NCBI GenBank assembly: GCA_025765615.1
Contig: JAIVFJ010000087.1
Coordinates: 1-64,000, forward strand
Origin: Zopfochytrium polystomum
Taxonomy: Eukaryota; Chytridiomycota; Chytridiomycetes; Chytridiales; Chytridiaceae
Reading direction: 5' to 3'
DNA length: 64,000 nucleotides
This document shows, piece after piece, positions 44,236-55,938 of the stretch; positions within the stretch are counted from its first letter, which is position 1, and each line of letters opens with the position of its first letter. The notes under the pieces were generated by a model. That model saw only the letters and a list, made by a program, of their open reading frames with translations. It made no database searches and was not told the origin of the DNA. Both the position numbers and the translations under genes were made by a program.

Positions 44236-46462
44236 TCAGCTCAGCAAAAAGCAAGCCGGCGACGCCTTTGCAAACAGCCCCGCCTCGACAACAACATGTA
44301 TACACGCGACGCACCCCATAATAACGCCGGCCACGAACGAACGACTTTCCCCCAAACTCGATAATCTCCAATGCGTCGGCAACCTCGACCAAATCAATCC
44401 CCAACCGCCCGGTCTCAAACGCCACGACCGCGGTCTCCACCACCGCCGCAGCCGCCATCGTGACCGCAAACCTCGCAACGAGGTCGGTCAGCGCAAGGGA
44501 GCCGTTGCACCTTGCCCAGTCCGCGGCGACGACGTTGAGCGCGACGAGGGGGAACGCGGTGCACCTAGCGGCCCAGTCAGGACATGATGGTCGCGACGAT
44601 GGACCAGGCGTGGGAGAGCTCGGGCGGGAGGGCGGCGGAGTCGGTGACGGGGCGGTGGAAGACGGGGCTGGCCATGAAGACGGAGAGGACGGCGTTGACG
44701 GCGGTGAAGGTTGGTTTGCGGCGCGGGGCGGCGGCGGCGGGGGGTGGTGAGAGGTGGTCAAGGTCGAGGGTGGATTCGCTGGAGGGGGCCGGCGGCGGGA
44801 AGGGGGTTGGTGGTTTTGTCGGGGAGTCGAGGGCGGCGGCGAGGGGGAGGGGCTCGGGTGGTGGGGGGGAAGTGGGTGTGAGGGATGCGGCGGAGTCTGC
44901 GGCGGTGATGGTGTGGTCGCTTTCCATCCTCGCGTCGGGGTTCTCCATTAGTGGGAAGTCCCGCCGAATCGAGCGGGTCCAGTCGCGGGCCCCGGGTCGC
45001 GTTCCCCGATTCCATCCTGTACCGCGTCGTCGGCGTCCGTGACGACGACGTAGACCTGGCCGGCGGCGCTCCCATTGCAGGCCACGTCAGCTGCGGCAGG
45101 CGGTGGGCGCGACTTTGGCCAGGCGGGCTTGCCGCGCGATGCGGACGGTGCGGCGGGCAAAGTAGACGCGCGAAAGAGCGCTGATGAATAGTTCGACGGC
45201 GAGGACTGCTGCCGAACCCTTGGATGGTCTCCATCCGCAGGACAATGACTTTTCCGGCGATGCCAAAGAAGCACTCGTAGACGAGGATGTATTGCACCTT
45301 GTTTTTTTTTTGTGGTGAAGTTTAGCGCGAGTTGGTCTGGCTCTTACTGGTTTCCTTGCTGAGGAAGTGGAAAAGGACCAAAACGAATCGGCGGCACATT
45401 ACCCGCTTCAACAAAACGTGTGCGCGCACGACCTCGTCGCCGAGGTTGCACTCGGCGCCAACGTCCTTCCACGCCGGCGTAAGCTGCGTGATCCAGAGAA
45501 GCATGTTTTTCGCGATCGGAAACAGCAAGCCGAGGTACGCCATAGAGAGGAACCACTCTGGCGTGAACAGCGCCGAGTTCGTTTCCGTCGACCGGTTGCG
45601 CGCGTTGGCCATCTCAAACGCAAACGCGACCAGAACCCTGGGGGGCGTTTGCTCTTTCAGCGCGATCACACGCGGAAGATCACGAATGTGAACCAAAACA
45701 AAAAAAAAAAAAAAAAACTCCCTCACGCCGACGCTGGTAACAGCACGATCCCGATCGCCCAATTCTTGATTATATTCCTCAGGTTCTTCCAAGCCCCGTC
45801 GCCAGGAGCGTAGACCGCCAGCGCCATGCACGGGATCCAGAGCGGAGCGACGGCGGCGTGGATGTACGCAAACTCGACCAGTGTCGTGCGGTGGGCGTCG
45901 GGGGGCCATCTGGCAAAGGTCCAGACGAGTGCCATGGTTGCGGAGGCCCAGGAGGCAACGAAGAGCGAGTCCAGGAGGCGGTGGACAAAGACGAGCTTGA
46001 TGTCGACGCAGATGGCGCTGACGTAGACTCTGGGTGGGGGTTCCGGGGCGAAGGGGGGTTGGATCGAAGGTGTGGGCGTGAAGAAGTGGCTACCTTCAGA
46101 TCGGGCCGTCGTCGCTCTCTCTCTTTGTGAAAGTATTTTTGCATTGGACTCACCGCGTCCACCAGAACAGCGCGACGCTCCACACGAGCATGGTGGGTGC
46201 GTGGGCGCCACTTGAAGCTTTTAACGATGGCCTCGAGGACGCCGCGAAGGAGCCCGATGGCGGACGACGCGATGCAAGCTGCTCAGTAGTAAGGTAGTTT
46301 GAAAAACGGGCGATCTTGCAACGCGTGTGCCGGGGTAGGGCAGGTGGAGGGTACTTTACAGCCAGGGAAGAAGTTGACTCAACTGATGATCAGGATCTTG
46401 CCGCCCACGGCACGCGCGGTCCAGTAGAGCTGCCGAGCGAGCAGAGTTATGGGCTTGGACAT
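44236..46462 (-). pseudogene. Polytopic membrane protein family, copy C (multiple frameshifts)
   Basis: Starts MSKPITLLARQLYWTARAVGGK at 46462. Family blocks recur in order: APTMLVWSVALFWWTR, YVSAICVDIK, ARWPPDAHRTTLVEF, KNWAIGIVLL, NARNRSTETN, YLGLLFPIAKNMLLWITQ, YILVYECFFGIAGKVIVLR, HAWSIVATIMS, DWARCNGSLALTDL and VIMGCVACIHVVVEAGLF. Frame breaks lie near 46204 (extra C in CCC), 45210, 44580 and 44340, the last being a tandem ACGA (TTCG) duplication. So many breaks suggest a pseudogene, though consensus errors could contribute. Function unknown. Confidence 0.65.
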
Positions 46463-47214
46463 CTCTTGCTTATGGGTTCGTCCGCCGCCACCGCCGAGAT
46501 GGATATCTCGAGAGTGTGTTGCCTAGGAGGCGATTGGGAAGTGGGTTGGGGGTGTGGGGTATTCAACCTTGCAGTAGCAGCCAAACAACACCCGTGTTGC
46601 AAACTTTAGCTTGCAATGTGCACAACGCGCAAAGAACGAAATATTAAATGGTGACAATTGTCAACCCAGAGAGAGAGAGAGAGAGACCGAGAGACAGAGA
46701 GTATATTTTGCAAGTAGTCTTCAAGCCCGATCCCTTCTCTCAGTGTCTCTCTCTCTCTCGCCCTCGCTCTCTCTCTCTGCTCTCTCTCTGCTCTCTCTCT
46801 CTGTTCTCTCTCTCTATCTCTCTCTCCTTGTCTCTCCCCTCTCGAGCAGAAGACGTGATGAATGGCCAGTCGTTGCGCACCCACAAGGTCAGTGTTCGCG
46901 CAGTGTGAATGAAACACGTTCGTGACAGACCAGACTGACTGACTGACCGACAGACTGACTGACTGGCTTGCAGAGAAGGACGGGTTTACCTGCAGTAGTA
47001 GTTATTTTAGTTGATTTTGATTGATGGACGGATGGATTGATTGATTGAATGATTGATTGGAAGGGCGACGAGCGAGAGAGTGGGCAAGGATAGGACCGCT
47101 GCATGACGTGTTCTCTCCTGTCTTTCCAAACGTGGCATTGTGTGGAGAAAGGCAGGCGCAGAGACTGGCGGGACAGATCTGGCTGGATTTGGCAGGAGGG
47201 ACAGACAGACAGGC

Positions 47215-47245
<31 letters not shown>

Positions 47246-47780
47246 TAGAGAGGGATAGAGACAGAGAGAGATCCCAACTGGCCCGGCCATGCAAGCGGCC
47301 AGTTTCTCGCTTGGCAGGAAGAATGGAGGCGTCTGTCTCTCTGTCTGCCTGTCTCCGGTCCTTTTCACTTTTGCACTTTCGAACCCCATCTCCTTTCTGC
47401 GAGACCACCGCCACACATCAAATGGCCAATGCGGGCCTCGGACAGAGAGAGAGGGGGAGAGAGTGAGAGAGACAGACAGGGACGGCGATAGGGACAGAGA
47501 CAGAGAGAGCGAGATAAACCTGGTCGTGGACTCGGAATATTGACTTCTTCTCCCGATTGTCCGCCGACGCCAGCCGACGCCCCGCCCCAGCAGCAGCAGC
47601 AGCAGCAGCAGCAGCACCGGGGGGTTATCAACCCACCAGTGTCACACCAGCAAGCACCAGCGCCCCTATATCTCCACATCGCCGCCGTCAACGCAGAGAG
47701 AGAAAGAGAGCGAGAGCTACCGCCAGCGGGCGCAACAACATAAAAGTACAACAACAACAACCAACAACACGTCACTAGCG
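46463..47780. other. Microsatellite-rich intergenic region
   Basis: Contains (GA)n/(CT)n tracts at 46668-46840, TGACTGAC and TTGATTGA patches at 46935-47060, (CAGA)n at 47200-47248, further GA/CAGA at 47440-47515 and (CAG)9 at 47590-47616. The many ORFs here encode simple-repeat peptides and are not genes. The end holds the promoter of the mucin-like gene. Confidence 0.7.
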
Positions 47781-49063
47781 ATGGCGTCGTCCGAGTTATC
47801 CGCGTCGCCACGATCGTCGGCCCATCAAATCCGCCGTAGCCGCTTCCGTCGCCGGACGAGCGGTTCCCCTTTCACGTCCTCGATCCTCATCGCGGTAGCA
47901 GCAGCCACGCTAGTCCTGCTCGCGCTCATCGCCACCTCCGCCACCACGACCTCCGTCTTTGTCTCCGCCGCCGTCCCGCGGGGCGGCGCGGTGGACGGCA
48001 ACAACGGAGCGGCGATCGTCCGCCTCGTGCGACGGCAAGGCACGACGACGGCGCGCACGACGACGACGACGGCCTCGACGTCGTCCAGCTCGGGGACCAG
48101 CACCACCACGACGACCACGACCACCCAGACATCGTCGAGCTCCCAGGGGACGACAACCACGACTACCACGACGACCAGCAGCTCGGCGCCGCCGACGTCG
48201 TCGCAAGGCCCAGGCACTACGACGACGACGACAGGGACTTCCAGTGGGTCGTCGTCCTCTTCGTCGACGGGATCGTCTTCGGCGTCTGTGAGTCATCGGT
48301 CGTCTTTTCTATTTGTTTCTCGTGCGTGGGTCGTGCAGACGCTTGTCTCCTTTGTTTGATGCTCACACGCACCGCTTGCCTCCCACCCCCCAACCCCAGT
48401 CCTCGACGGGGACGTCCAACACCGACAACAACGGGGGAGACGGCAAGACGGTCAACATGACCACCTGGTATCTGGTCATCGGGCTGATTCTTGGCGCCAT
48501 CATTTGCCTAGCAGGTAAAACAAAAAAAAAACATTAAAAAGAGACAAAACGCGGCCAACTTTTGGAATAACCGTTCAACACCCCTCAAACCCCTCACTCG
48601 CCACCGCGCAGCCGCCAGCTACATCTTCAAAAAATGGTGCCTACCCACATCCAAAGACTTTAAACAGCGCCGCCTGGGCACCTCCCGTCGCGGCGGTGGA
48701 ACCACGCGCGCGGGCGGAGACGGCGACGACGAGTACGACGACACGACGCTGGGGTTCGGCGGGCGGTCGACGTCGACGGCGGGGCTGCGGGGGGACGCAC
48801 ATGCGAACGGCGGCGGCGCGGGGCTGTACCCGTCGTCGTCGTCGCCGGTGCCGCTGCGGTCGGTGTCTCCGGCGGCGTACGGCGGGTCGGCGGCGGGGAC
48901 GCCGACGCCGGGAGGGTACGCGGGGACGCCGACGCCCGGCGGGTACGCGGTGGATATGTACCAGCAGCAGGCGCAGTACGTGTACCAGCAGCCGGCGGCG
49001 CAGCAGCCTCAGCCGGGGTGGCAGCAGTATCCGCCGCAGCAGATGTACCATCAGGGATACTAG
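47781..49063 (+). CDS. Mucin-like Ser/Thr-rich surface protein with transmembrane segment
   Basis: Exons 47781-48287, 48400-48514 and 48612-49063 give 357 residues in consistent phase. A basic N-terminus precedes a hydrophobic segment (ILIAVAAATLVLLALIA, residues about 35-51), then about 90 residues of almost pure Thr/Ser, a second membrane helix (WYLVIGLILGAIICLA) and a basic, then Gly/Tyr/Gln-rich tail with a repeated AGTPTPGGY unit ending QQMYHQGY. The layout resembles Wsc/Mid2-type fungal wall-stress sensors: O-glycosylated rod, one helix and a cytosolic tail, but no Cys-rich head is present. The first helix may be a signal anchor. Confidence 0.7.
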
Positions 49064-49820
49064 GGGGGGGATTGTCCCTGCTTGCGTTCCTGGCGTGGAT
49101 GGTGTTACATTGGGAGTGCAGGGTTTCAGCGAAGGAGAAGGCGAAGGCGAAAGAGTTGGGTGAAGTAGTCGGGCGCGTAGAGGGGGCGCAGGGATACTCA
49201 GTCTTGCTATCATGAGGGAAACGAAGTTTTTTTTCAGTACCGTTCTTCTTTTCTTGTTATTCCCAGGTAACCATTTCAGCAATGGTTAGGTACTTTTTTT
49301 TCGGTTTTGTTTTGTTTGTATGAGCAGAAAAATCGAAAACACTCTATCGTTTCCCTTTTTCTTTATTTCTTTCTTTCTATTCGTCTCCTCTCGGTTCTTC
49401 GTTATACTTCTTCAGTTGGAAGGGTGGGATTATACTTCTTCAGTTGGAAGGGTGGGAAGATGGTTGAGGGGCGAAATGAAAACAGTGCCTAAACTAGTAC
49501 ATTTCCCCTGCTGTGCGGGCCGTGGAAGCATGTCCATTCCCGGTTTCCCGGAGTTCACCCACTCTTTTTTTTTTGTTCCTGGTGGCTTGGGAGGGGAGGG
49601 AGGGCTGTCTTCAACACGCCGATACAACCAACCACATGGAAACATCAGGTCATGCCGGGTCTCTGACCCGTTCTCCTTTGCAAAACACCTTTACCATCTT
49701 TTACGTGAAAACGAGATCTCGGCTGTCTTTGCATTGGGTTTTCTCGTGAAACGGAGGGAGGAAGGGCAAAAAGAGGCAAAAACAAGAGAGGGAAATGGAG
49801 AAAGAGAGAGAGAGAGAGAG

Positions 49821-49855
<35 letters not shown>

Positions 49856-50013
49856 AAAGAGTGCAAAAAGACAAAAATACATGAAAGAAATTCTTGAAAC
49901 AAACGTAAAACAGAAAAAAAAACAAAATATAAAGAGAGGGGCCCAACCCCGGACCTGCCTTCCACGCACCGCCCACCCTTCCCCCGCAACAACAACAACA
50001 ACAACAACACAAA
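49064..50013. other. Intergenic with direct repeat
   Basis: A 30-bp direct repeat (units 49406-49435 and 49436-49465, TATACTTCTTCAGTTGGAAG and GGTGGGA) and a GA/TG microsatellite at 49800-49852. No gene seen. Confidence 0.6.
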
Positions 50014-50203
50014 ATGGCGCAGCCACAGGAGCTAGTCGGCAAGTTCGCGGGCGGGTACTACTCGATCGACCACAGGGACACGAACACGGTCGTCACGTTC
50101 ACGCTCGAGCCGGGGAGGACCATGCACTGCAAGCCCGGGTCGCTGGTCGCGTGTCCGCGGTGAGTGTTTGCATAGCGTGCGAGCGAGCGACAGGCGGAGC
50201 GGA

Positions 50204-50272
<69 letters not shown>

Positions 50273-51190
50273 CGAGAAAGAGGGAGAGAGAGAGAGAGAG
50301 AAGATGCCGAGCGAGCGGCAAGCGAGCGATACAGAGCGACGAGACCGATCCCCTAACCCACCCCGCCCCACACCCCACCAACCACCCCGCACCCCACTCC
50401 ACTCCACTCCGCACACACAGCACGATCCAGATCCGCGGCGACTTCAAGTTCTCCCTCAAAAAGGCGTTCCAAGGCGACCAGCTCTCCTACCTGGACCTCA
50501 CGGGCCCCGGTGCGGCCGTCATCGGTCCCCAGTCCCCCGGCGACATCCTGCCGATCTTCATGGACGGGCGGTGCGCGTGGTACGCGGCGCGGGACGGGTT
50601 TCTCGCGATGACGGACGGGATCCAGCGGGTGTCGAAGAGCCAGGGGATCGGCAAGATGCTGCTGTCGGGCGGCGGGCTGTACGTGCACGAGTACACGGGG
50701 CAAGGGGTGTTGTTTGTCGAGAGCTTTGGGGCCGTGATGCGGAGGGATGTGAGTATTCTTTGAATTTTTTTTTTTTTTTTTTTTTTTTTTGGGCTGTCCG
50801 ACAACGACCACACCCGTTTGTTGCGTGTCTGCGTGTGTGTCTCACTCACCTTCTTCATTTTAATTCCACAGATCCAACCCGGCGAAGAGTACCTCGTGCA
50901 GCCGGGCAACCTCGTCGCGTGGAACTGCCGGTACGAGATGGAGAGCATCAACGCCGGCGGATTCATGTCGACGCTGGCGACGGGCGAGTCGTTGTACTTT
51001 TGCAAGTTTACAGGTGGGTCATCTTAGCGACACACAGAGTGAGTGTGTGTGTGTGTGCGAGACCGTAAGCACTCAAACGATCCCGTCCACACAAAAAGGA
51101 CCCGGCACGCTCTTCTACCAGACCCGCTCGCCCGAGCACTTTGCCCGCTGGATGATGCGGTACCTTCCCGAGCGGACGTCGTCCACATAA
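50014..51190 (+). CDS. AIM24-family protein
   Basis: Exons 50014-50159, 50421-50748, 50872-51013 and 51099-51190 give 235 residues. The beta-rich repeat pattern of the AIM24 (DUF124) family is clear: EPGRTMHCKPGSLVAC, RGDFKFSLKKAFQGD, SPGDILPIFMDG, AARDGFLAMTDGI, KMLLSGGGLYVHEYTGQGVLF, GEEYLVQPGNLVAWN and the end GPGTLFYQTRSPEHFARWM. Yeast Aim24 acts in the mitochondrial inner membrane and influences MICOS; this protein has no obvious mitochondrial presequence and is closer to the shorter bacterial-like form. Intron 1 contains a long GT repeat and intron 2 a 24-T run. Confidence 0.85.
50209..50271. repeat. (GT)n microsatellite in AIM24 intron 1
   Basis: About 30 uninterrupted GT units followed by a GA-rich stretch. 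Confidence 0.9.
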
Positions 51191-53038
51191 AATAAGAGTC
51201 TTTCGTCTCTTTCTCGACCTCCCCCACAAACGGTACCTTGCAACTTTTTTTGTTGTTCTTTGCAAATAAATCTGTGCTCTTTCCTCCCCCCCGTAATATG
51301 TCCCTTTATGAAACACTTCCTCTCACTTGCTATTTGTTTTGCTTCTCCTTCCTTTTGGGGTGGTCTCCCATTTTTTTGTTTTTTTTATCTTTTTTTTTCC
51401 CCCCTAGTTTCGCTTCCAAAAGCTGATTCAAACAAAAAGGAAAAAGCCCTAGAAATGAGCTCTAAACTCCGCCAGTTTTCGCGGCACATATTTCATAACC
51501 CCGAGGACAAAGACCTGGGCTGCACCAAGTGCGAAAACCCCCCGGAAGCAAGAAGCAAGTTTGCGACGATGGATTTTTTTTTTTTTCTTTTCACAGTCTG
51601 CCTTGTCAGCTCTCAACGATGTTGGGCCACGATTGGAAGCGTGTTTTTGGGGAATCATGATTCGCTGATCCCGTGAAAGCTTCTTTCACGAGCCGTCCCG
51701 TCCCGGGTCACGGGCGCAGAGTCCTCTTGGTCAGATATCTCGTCGGGCAAACCAACCGGCGAGAGGGAGGAGCCGGAGCCGGTGCTGTGCCGACGTTTTG
51801 GATTGACCCTTTGGGATTGGGGGCCCAACCCCCCGCGGCGTTTCTATCGTCTTTCGGCTACGGTTCGTGAACGGGGAAGGGTTCGCGGGATGCTGTTGTG
51901 CCGTCACTCTTTCTAAGGGTTTTGTGAGGGGCCGGAGAGGTTGCACCCCGGCGGAGGCTGGTCGATCAATCAACGGCGCACTTGCGTTGTGGGGCTCGAC
52001 TGATCAGTTCCCGCCATCGTGTCGCGGATCCACACTTTGCTGGAATCCAGTGCAGTCAAATCTCGAACTGGACGGAGAGGTCCGAAATTGGATGGGTTGA
52101 AGAACCCAACTCGTGCCTTGTCAGATCTCTTTAAAGTTCTTTTCACACAATCAACGCTGATTATGTAATGACTAGTTGCTTAATTCCGGAAGTCCCGAGT
52201 AGCCCAGCTGTAGCGGCGTTAGTTTGGTATCATAACGGCCGAGGCGACGTTGCAGCTGGGAGCTGGTTCGAATCCAGGCTCGGGCACTAACTCTTCTTTT
52301 CTCCGAGAAACTCTGACAATCTGGCGGTAGTTTTTGTTGCCTCCATCGGAGAATCTGCTGTGGGATTTGCACTGTACGCGACCCGTCTTTTTCCATGTGG
52401 CCGACGTACCCGGAATATTGGTACTCGTCCGTTCGCTTAGGTCAATCATCTTGAAGCTTCGGACCCTGCTTGTGGCTGTGGTCAAGCGCTTGGGATCCAA
52501 GGAGCCGGCGGACTTGCGTCGCGCTGCGGATGAAATTTGCGTCGGGGGTGTGCGTAGATGGAGGTGGTGGGTATCCTTAACCGTGTTATTTGACAAAGGC
52601 CACTGTGAAGGCGCGTATCTGGAGAGGCTCCGATAGTCCTGCGGCTGTTGTTGTTGCTCTGCACGGTCACCGCCTGCGCGATGCCGGAGACGCTCGAAAA
52701 ATCATCGAAGTATTGGCAAGTTCCGCCCCGCGGCCGATCTTTCACCTGGCCGCGTCGTGACACTTTTTACGGGGCCGGAAGCGAGCTGTTGGTGTGCTGG
52801 CTTCGGGGAGTTGCGGTTCAAGGTGAGGTGTGATTTCAAAGCTCGCGTCGGGGGACGGGCGGCTCGCGGATGTCGCTCGTGATGCTGTTTTCGGGTCCAG
52901 CGAGCTGGGTTGTTTGGCCCCAATAGGACTGCCTCTTGCACACTGAGTGTTGCAGCAATATTAGCCATTTAACACAAATGTCACAGAACCCTTGGGGACA
53001 AATAGAAAGAAAAAATTTGCTCACGCGGTCGTTTCGCG
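51191..53038. other. Intergenic with one tRNA-like fold
   Basis: No coding sequence is convincing. A tRNA-like sequence lies at 52194-52285. Poly-T runs occur near 51375 and 51573. Confidence 0.5.
52194..52285 (+). other. tRNA-like sequence without a usable anticodon arm
   Basis: CCCGAGT (52194-52200) pairs with GCTCGGG (52278-52284), and a B-box-type T arm (GCTGG-TTCGAAT-CCAGG, first pair mismatched) precedes it. However CCCAGCTG near 52203 also pairs perfectly with CAGCTGGG near 52253, and CGTTA/TAACG pair inside that, giving a long nested hairpin instead of D and anticodon arms. It may be a tRNA pseudogene or a small structured RNA. Confidence 0.4.
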
Positions 53039-55724
53039 ATGGAACCAGAATCACACCTTTCCAAGAACCAGCCGGCAGACTTTAAGGTTGCCGAACGTCA
53101 CCACTGCCCGTCTCGTCAGATACCCGCCGATGTCTGGGCGTTGATCCTCCGCGAGACCCCCGTCGCCCGCCTGCTCGACCTTTCTGCTCGCTGCGGACCT
53201 GAGGCCATCGTCCTAGTTCACACAGTCCACGTGATCCTGTTGCCGTCCATCGTCTCAAGCCTCGTCGCCATCGCTCGGCGGCGAGCCACTCCGATCGCCA
53301 GCGCCGTCGGTGCACTGCTCATCGCCGCAGAGCTTGCTTTGCGAGTGAGACGCCCAGAGGAGGGCAACTGTGCGGGCCCGGCCGCGGAAGGCAGCCCGGA
53401 ACCCACCACGTATAAAGACACCGCCCTCCGTGCCGCCTTCCTCGACATCTGGCGGCGCTGCTGCGCCTCGCAGGTCTCTGCTCTCGGGGCGGCTATGCTC
53501 TCGACCGGCGGCGGCAGCGCGCACGCAAGGGGTGGCGGTGGATCAACAGGCTCCCCAACGGCGCTGTCACAGATCGCGTTCGGCGGCGGCGCGGCCGGCG
53601 ATGCGTGCGCGGCCGACGCGGTGATGGTGTGCTGCGCTGCGGCCGAACCGGGCGCCCGCGCTGGTGTCGCGGCGCTCACCAAGTCCGACGCTGCGGCAGA
53701 GGTGGCGGCGGCGAACCTCCTGATCGCCGTCGTCTCCCGGATCCCCCGCGCCGCTGCGGCGGGCGCGACCCTGCACGATCTAGTGTGGGCGGTTTCGGCG
53801 GAGCGGGCGAAGCGGGCGGATGTTGGAGGCGGCGGCGGCTTTGGCTGGGACGGCGGGAGGCGCGAGGCGTGGACGCGGCTGCTGGGGGCGTTGGTTCCGC
53901 ACGTCGACGCGGAAGTCTGGGGGGGGATGCTTGAGCGAATGATCGAACGGGGCAGAGGTGCTCGCGCCTCATCGGGGCTCTGGTGGTTCCTGGCCGGATT
54001 AAATCGGGAAGGCGTTAGCCTTGCTCTGGCTCGCTGGTGGGGCGGTCGTGCGGCAGAGCTGGATGCAGCAGACCAACTTTCGGCCGACAATACTCCGAAC
54101 GACGAAACGGCGAGATGGTTGGTCGACGCACATATCATTGCGGATTTGGCGGGCAGGATAGAACGGCGGGACATCCTCGTAATGATGGCGGCTCTGAAGA
54201 ATCTTTCATATGCGGTGCTGGGTGCCGAGCAGACCTTAGACGAGCGCAACTTGAAATTTATCGCAAACGGGGCGACCCTTTTGTTGAGCAACCGTTTGCA
54301 GGAGCTCCACCGCCTGCACGGGGACTGGAAGATGTTGGATCCCGAACTCGATGCCTCTTTGGTCGAGATTGGGGAATGTGCAGTGCGGATTTGGGCTCTG
54401 TCGAGTGTTGAAAGTGATTATGGATTGGAAGGACTGATCTTACATCTTCCGGACGACATGCAATTTGATCTTTGGAGGTCGAGACGAGAATCGCTTCGGA
54501 TGCTGAATCCGGATGCCAATGGTGGTTCTTTGATCACCGTTACCCACTTACTCAGACCGAGACCGGCCGCCCGGGCAATCGAAACGATTCTACGAGAAAT
54601 CAAAATCGACGACGCAGCTTTGGCAGTGCGCAACCCCATTATTCACACGGCCCAGCTGAAGGAACTCGCAGAGCTTTTCAAATCGCATGGGACGGAGTGG
54701 ATCAGTGACTTGCAGGCTTTGACATTGTCGAGAGCTTGTTGTTGTCGCGTAGACGTTGAGGAATCAGTAGCGTTACTGGAAAATATCGTAGGTCGACTCT
54801 CGGTACTTGACTGCACGCAACTGGCAGAGCTTGTCATTACGCAAGAATCCGCTCATGGTGCGTAAACTCGACGCTGATCTGACGTGTTTCGCAACGATAA
54901 AGCTAAAGCCCCGTTCCACAGCACACATTGCCTCCCTTACCCGCCTATTCCAGCATATGACGAACCCTAGCGACACAATCTCAACACAATCCCTTGCGAA
55001 CCGTATTGACAAGGTTGGCGAGTTTCTCCGGCGAGCTGTTCTCGCCCCGTCGAACTCACCGAAAGGCGCCTCCCGTCTAATGCGTGCAAAGGCCGCACTT
55101 GGTTGCATCAACACGACCATATTCACTATGGAGGACGCACCGGCTTTACTTGATCTTGCGCGGGGACTGGGGTCAGCCCCTGAAGCTGCAAGCTTACTTG
55201 TTGCCGTGGTTCGGCGGTGGATGCGAGGACCTGGACGTTTGCGTGAAGCGATGAAAATTTCCTCGCAGAGTCGCGACGCAGTCCAAAGTCTCCCAGCGGA
55301 AGCAAGAGGCAGCAGCAGCCGCGCATTCAAGAGGGAGGCGAACGAACGGCATGTGAAGCGTGTGGCCGCCGAGGCCGCGACGGTGCTGCAACTGCTGCTG
55401 CTGAGCGAGGACACGGGGTACGCGCTGTCGGAGGCCCTCGAAATGCACAAAACATTGGCAGAATCTCCCATTTTTGTCTCTTCGGCGCAGGACGGGGCTG
55501 CGAAGGCTGCGGGCGCGGTCGTGACGTTGTTGGCGCGAGAGGATGCGGAGGTTTTGGGCGCCAGCGAACTCGCCGAGGCTTGGCGAGTTGCAGTGGAGGG
55601 CGGTGTGCTGTCGCGGTTGGAGGCGCAGGATGCGCAGCTGGGGCAAGTCGCTATGTTGATGTCGGTCCATCGTTCGGAGACGTGGCCAATTGGTGAGAAA
55701 AAAAACCAATATGGACGTTGGTAG
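53039..55724 (+). CDS. F-box-like N-terminal large protein of unknown function
   Basis: Exon 1 53039-54857, exon 2 from 54922 to about 55724; a 64-nt intron (GTGCGT...TTCCACAG) joins ESAH to AHIASLTRLF in frame, giving about 870 residues. Near residue 26 QIPADVWALILRETPVARLLDLSARC resembles an F-box. The rest is helical, alternating Ala-rich and Leu-rich segments as in armadillo/HEAT-like repeats, with no catalytic motif. The C-terminus is uncertain because TTG|GTGAGA near 55692 could be another donor. The exon-2 frame could instead be a separate ORF. Confidence 0.5.
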
Positions 55725-55938
55725 AGTGTTTGGAGTGAGTGGACGGGTCCGGTAAAAGATACATGGATGTAAATCATTGGGCGATCGATCATTTTGATAC
55801 TATTCGCGTTAGGGCGGTGTGAAATTGGACTGGTTGGACACACGCGGATTGACAAAAAATGCCCTGAGTTCATGTGTTGTCCGCACTTCACCACCAAACC
55901 AACCTTCCCCCCTCCAATCCCGATCGCACCACCAGGCA

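Noticed and set aside
46611..47617. Several 80-240 codon ORFs rich in SLSL and CLSV repeats
   Set aside because: Translations of CT and CAGA microsatellites.
54807..55724. Separate gene starting at 54807
   Set aside because: A 64-nt GT-AG intron joins it in frame to the preceding long ORF, so one gene is more likely, though not proven.
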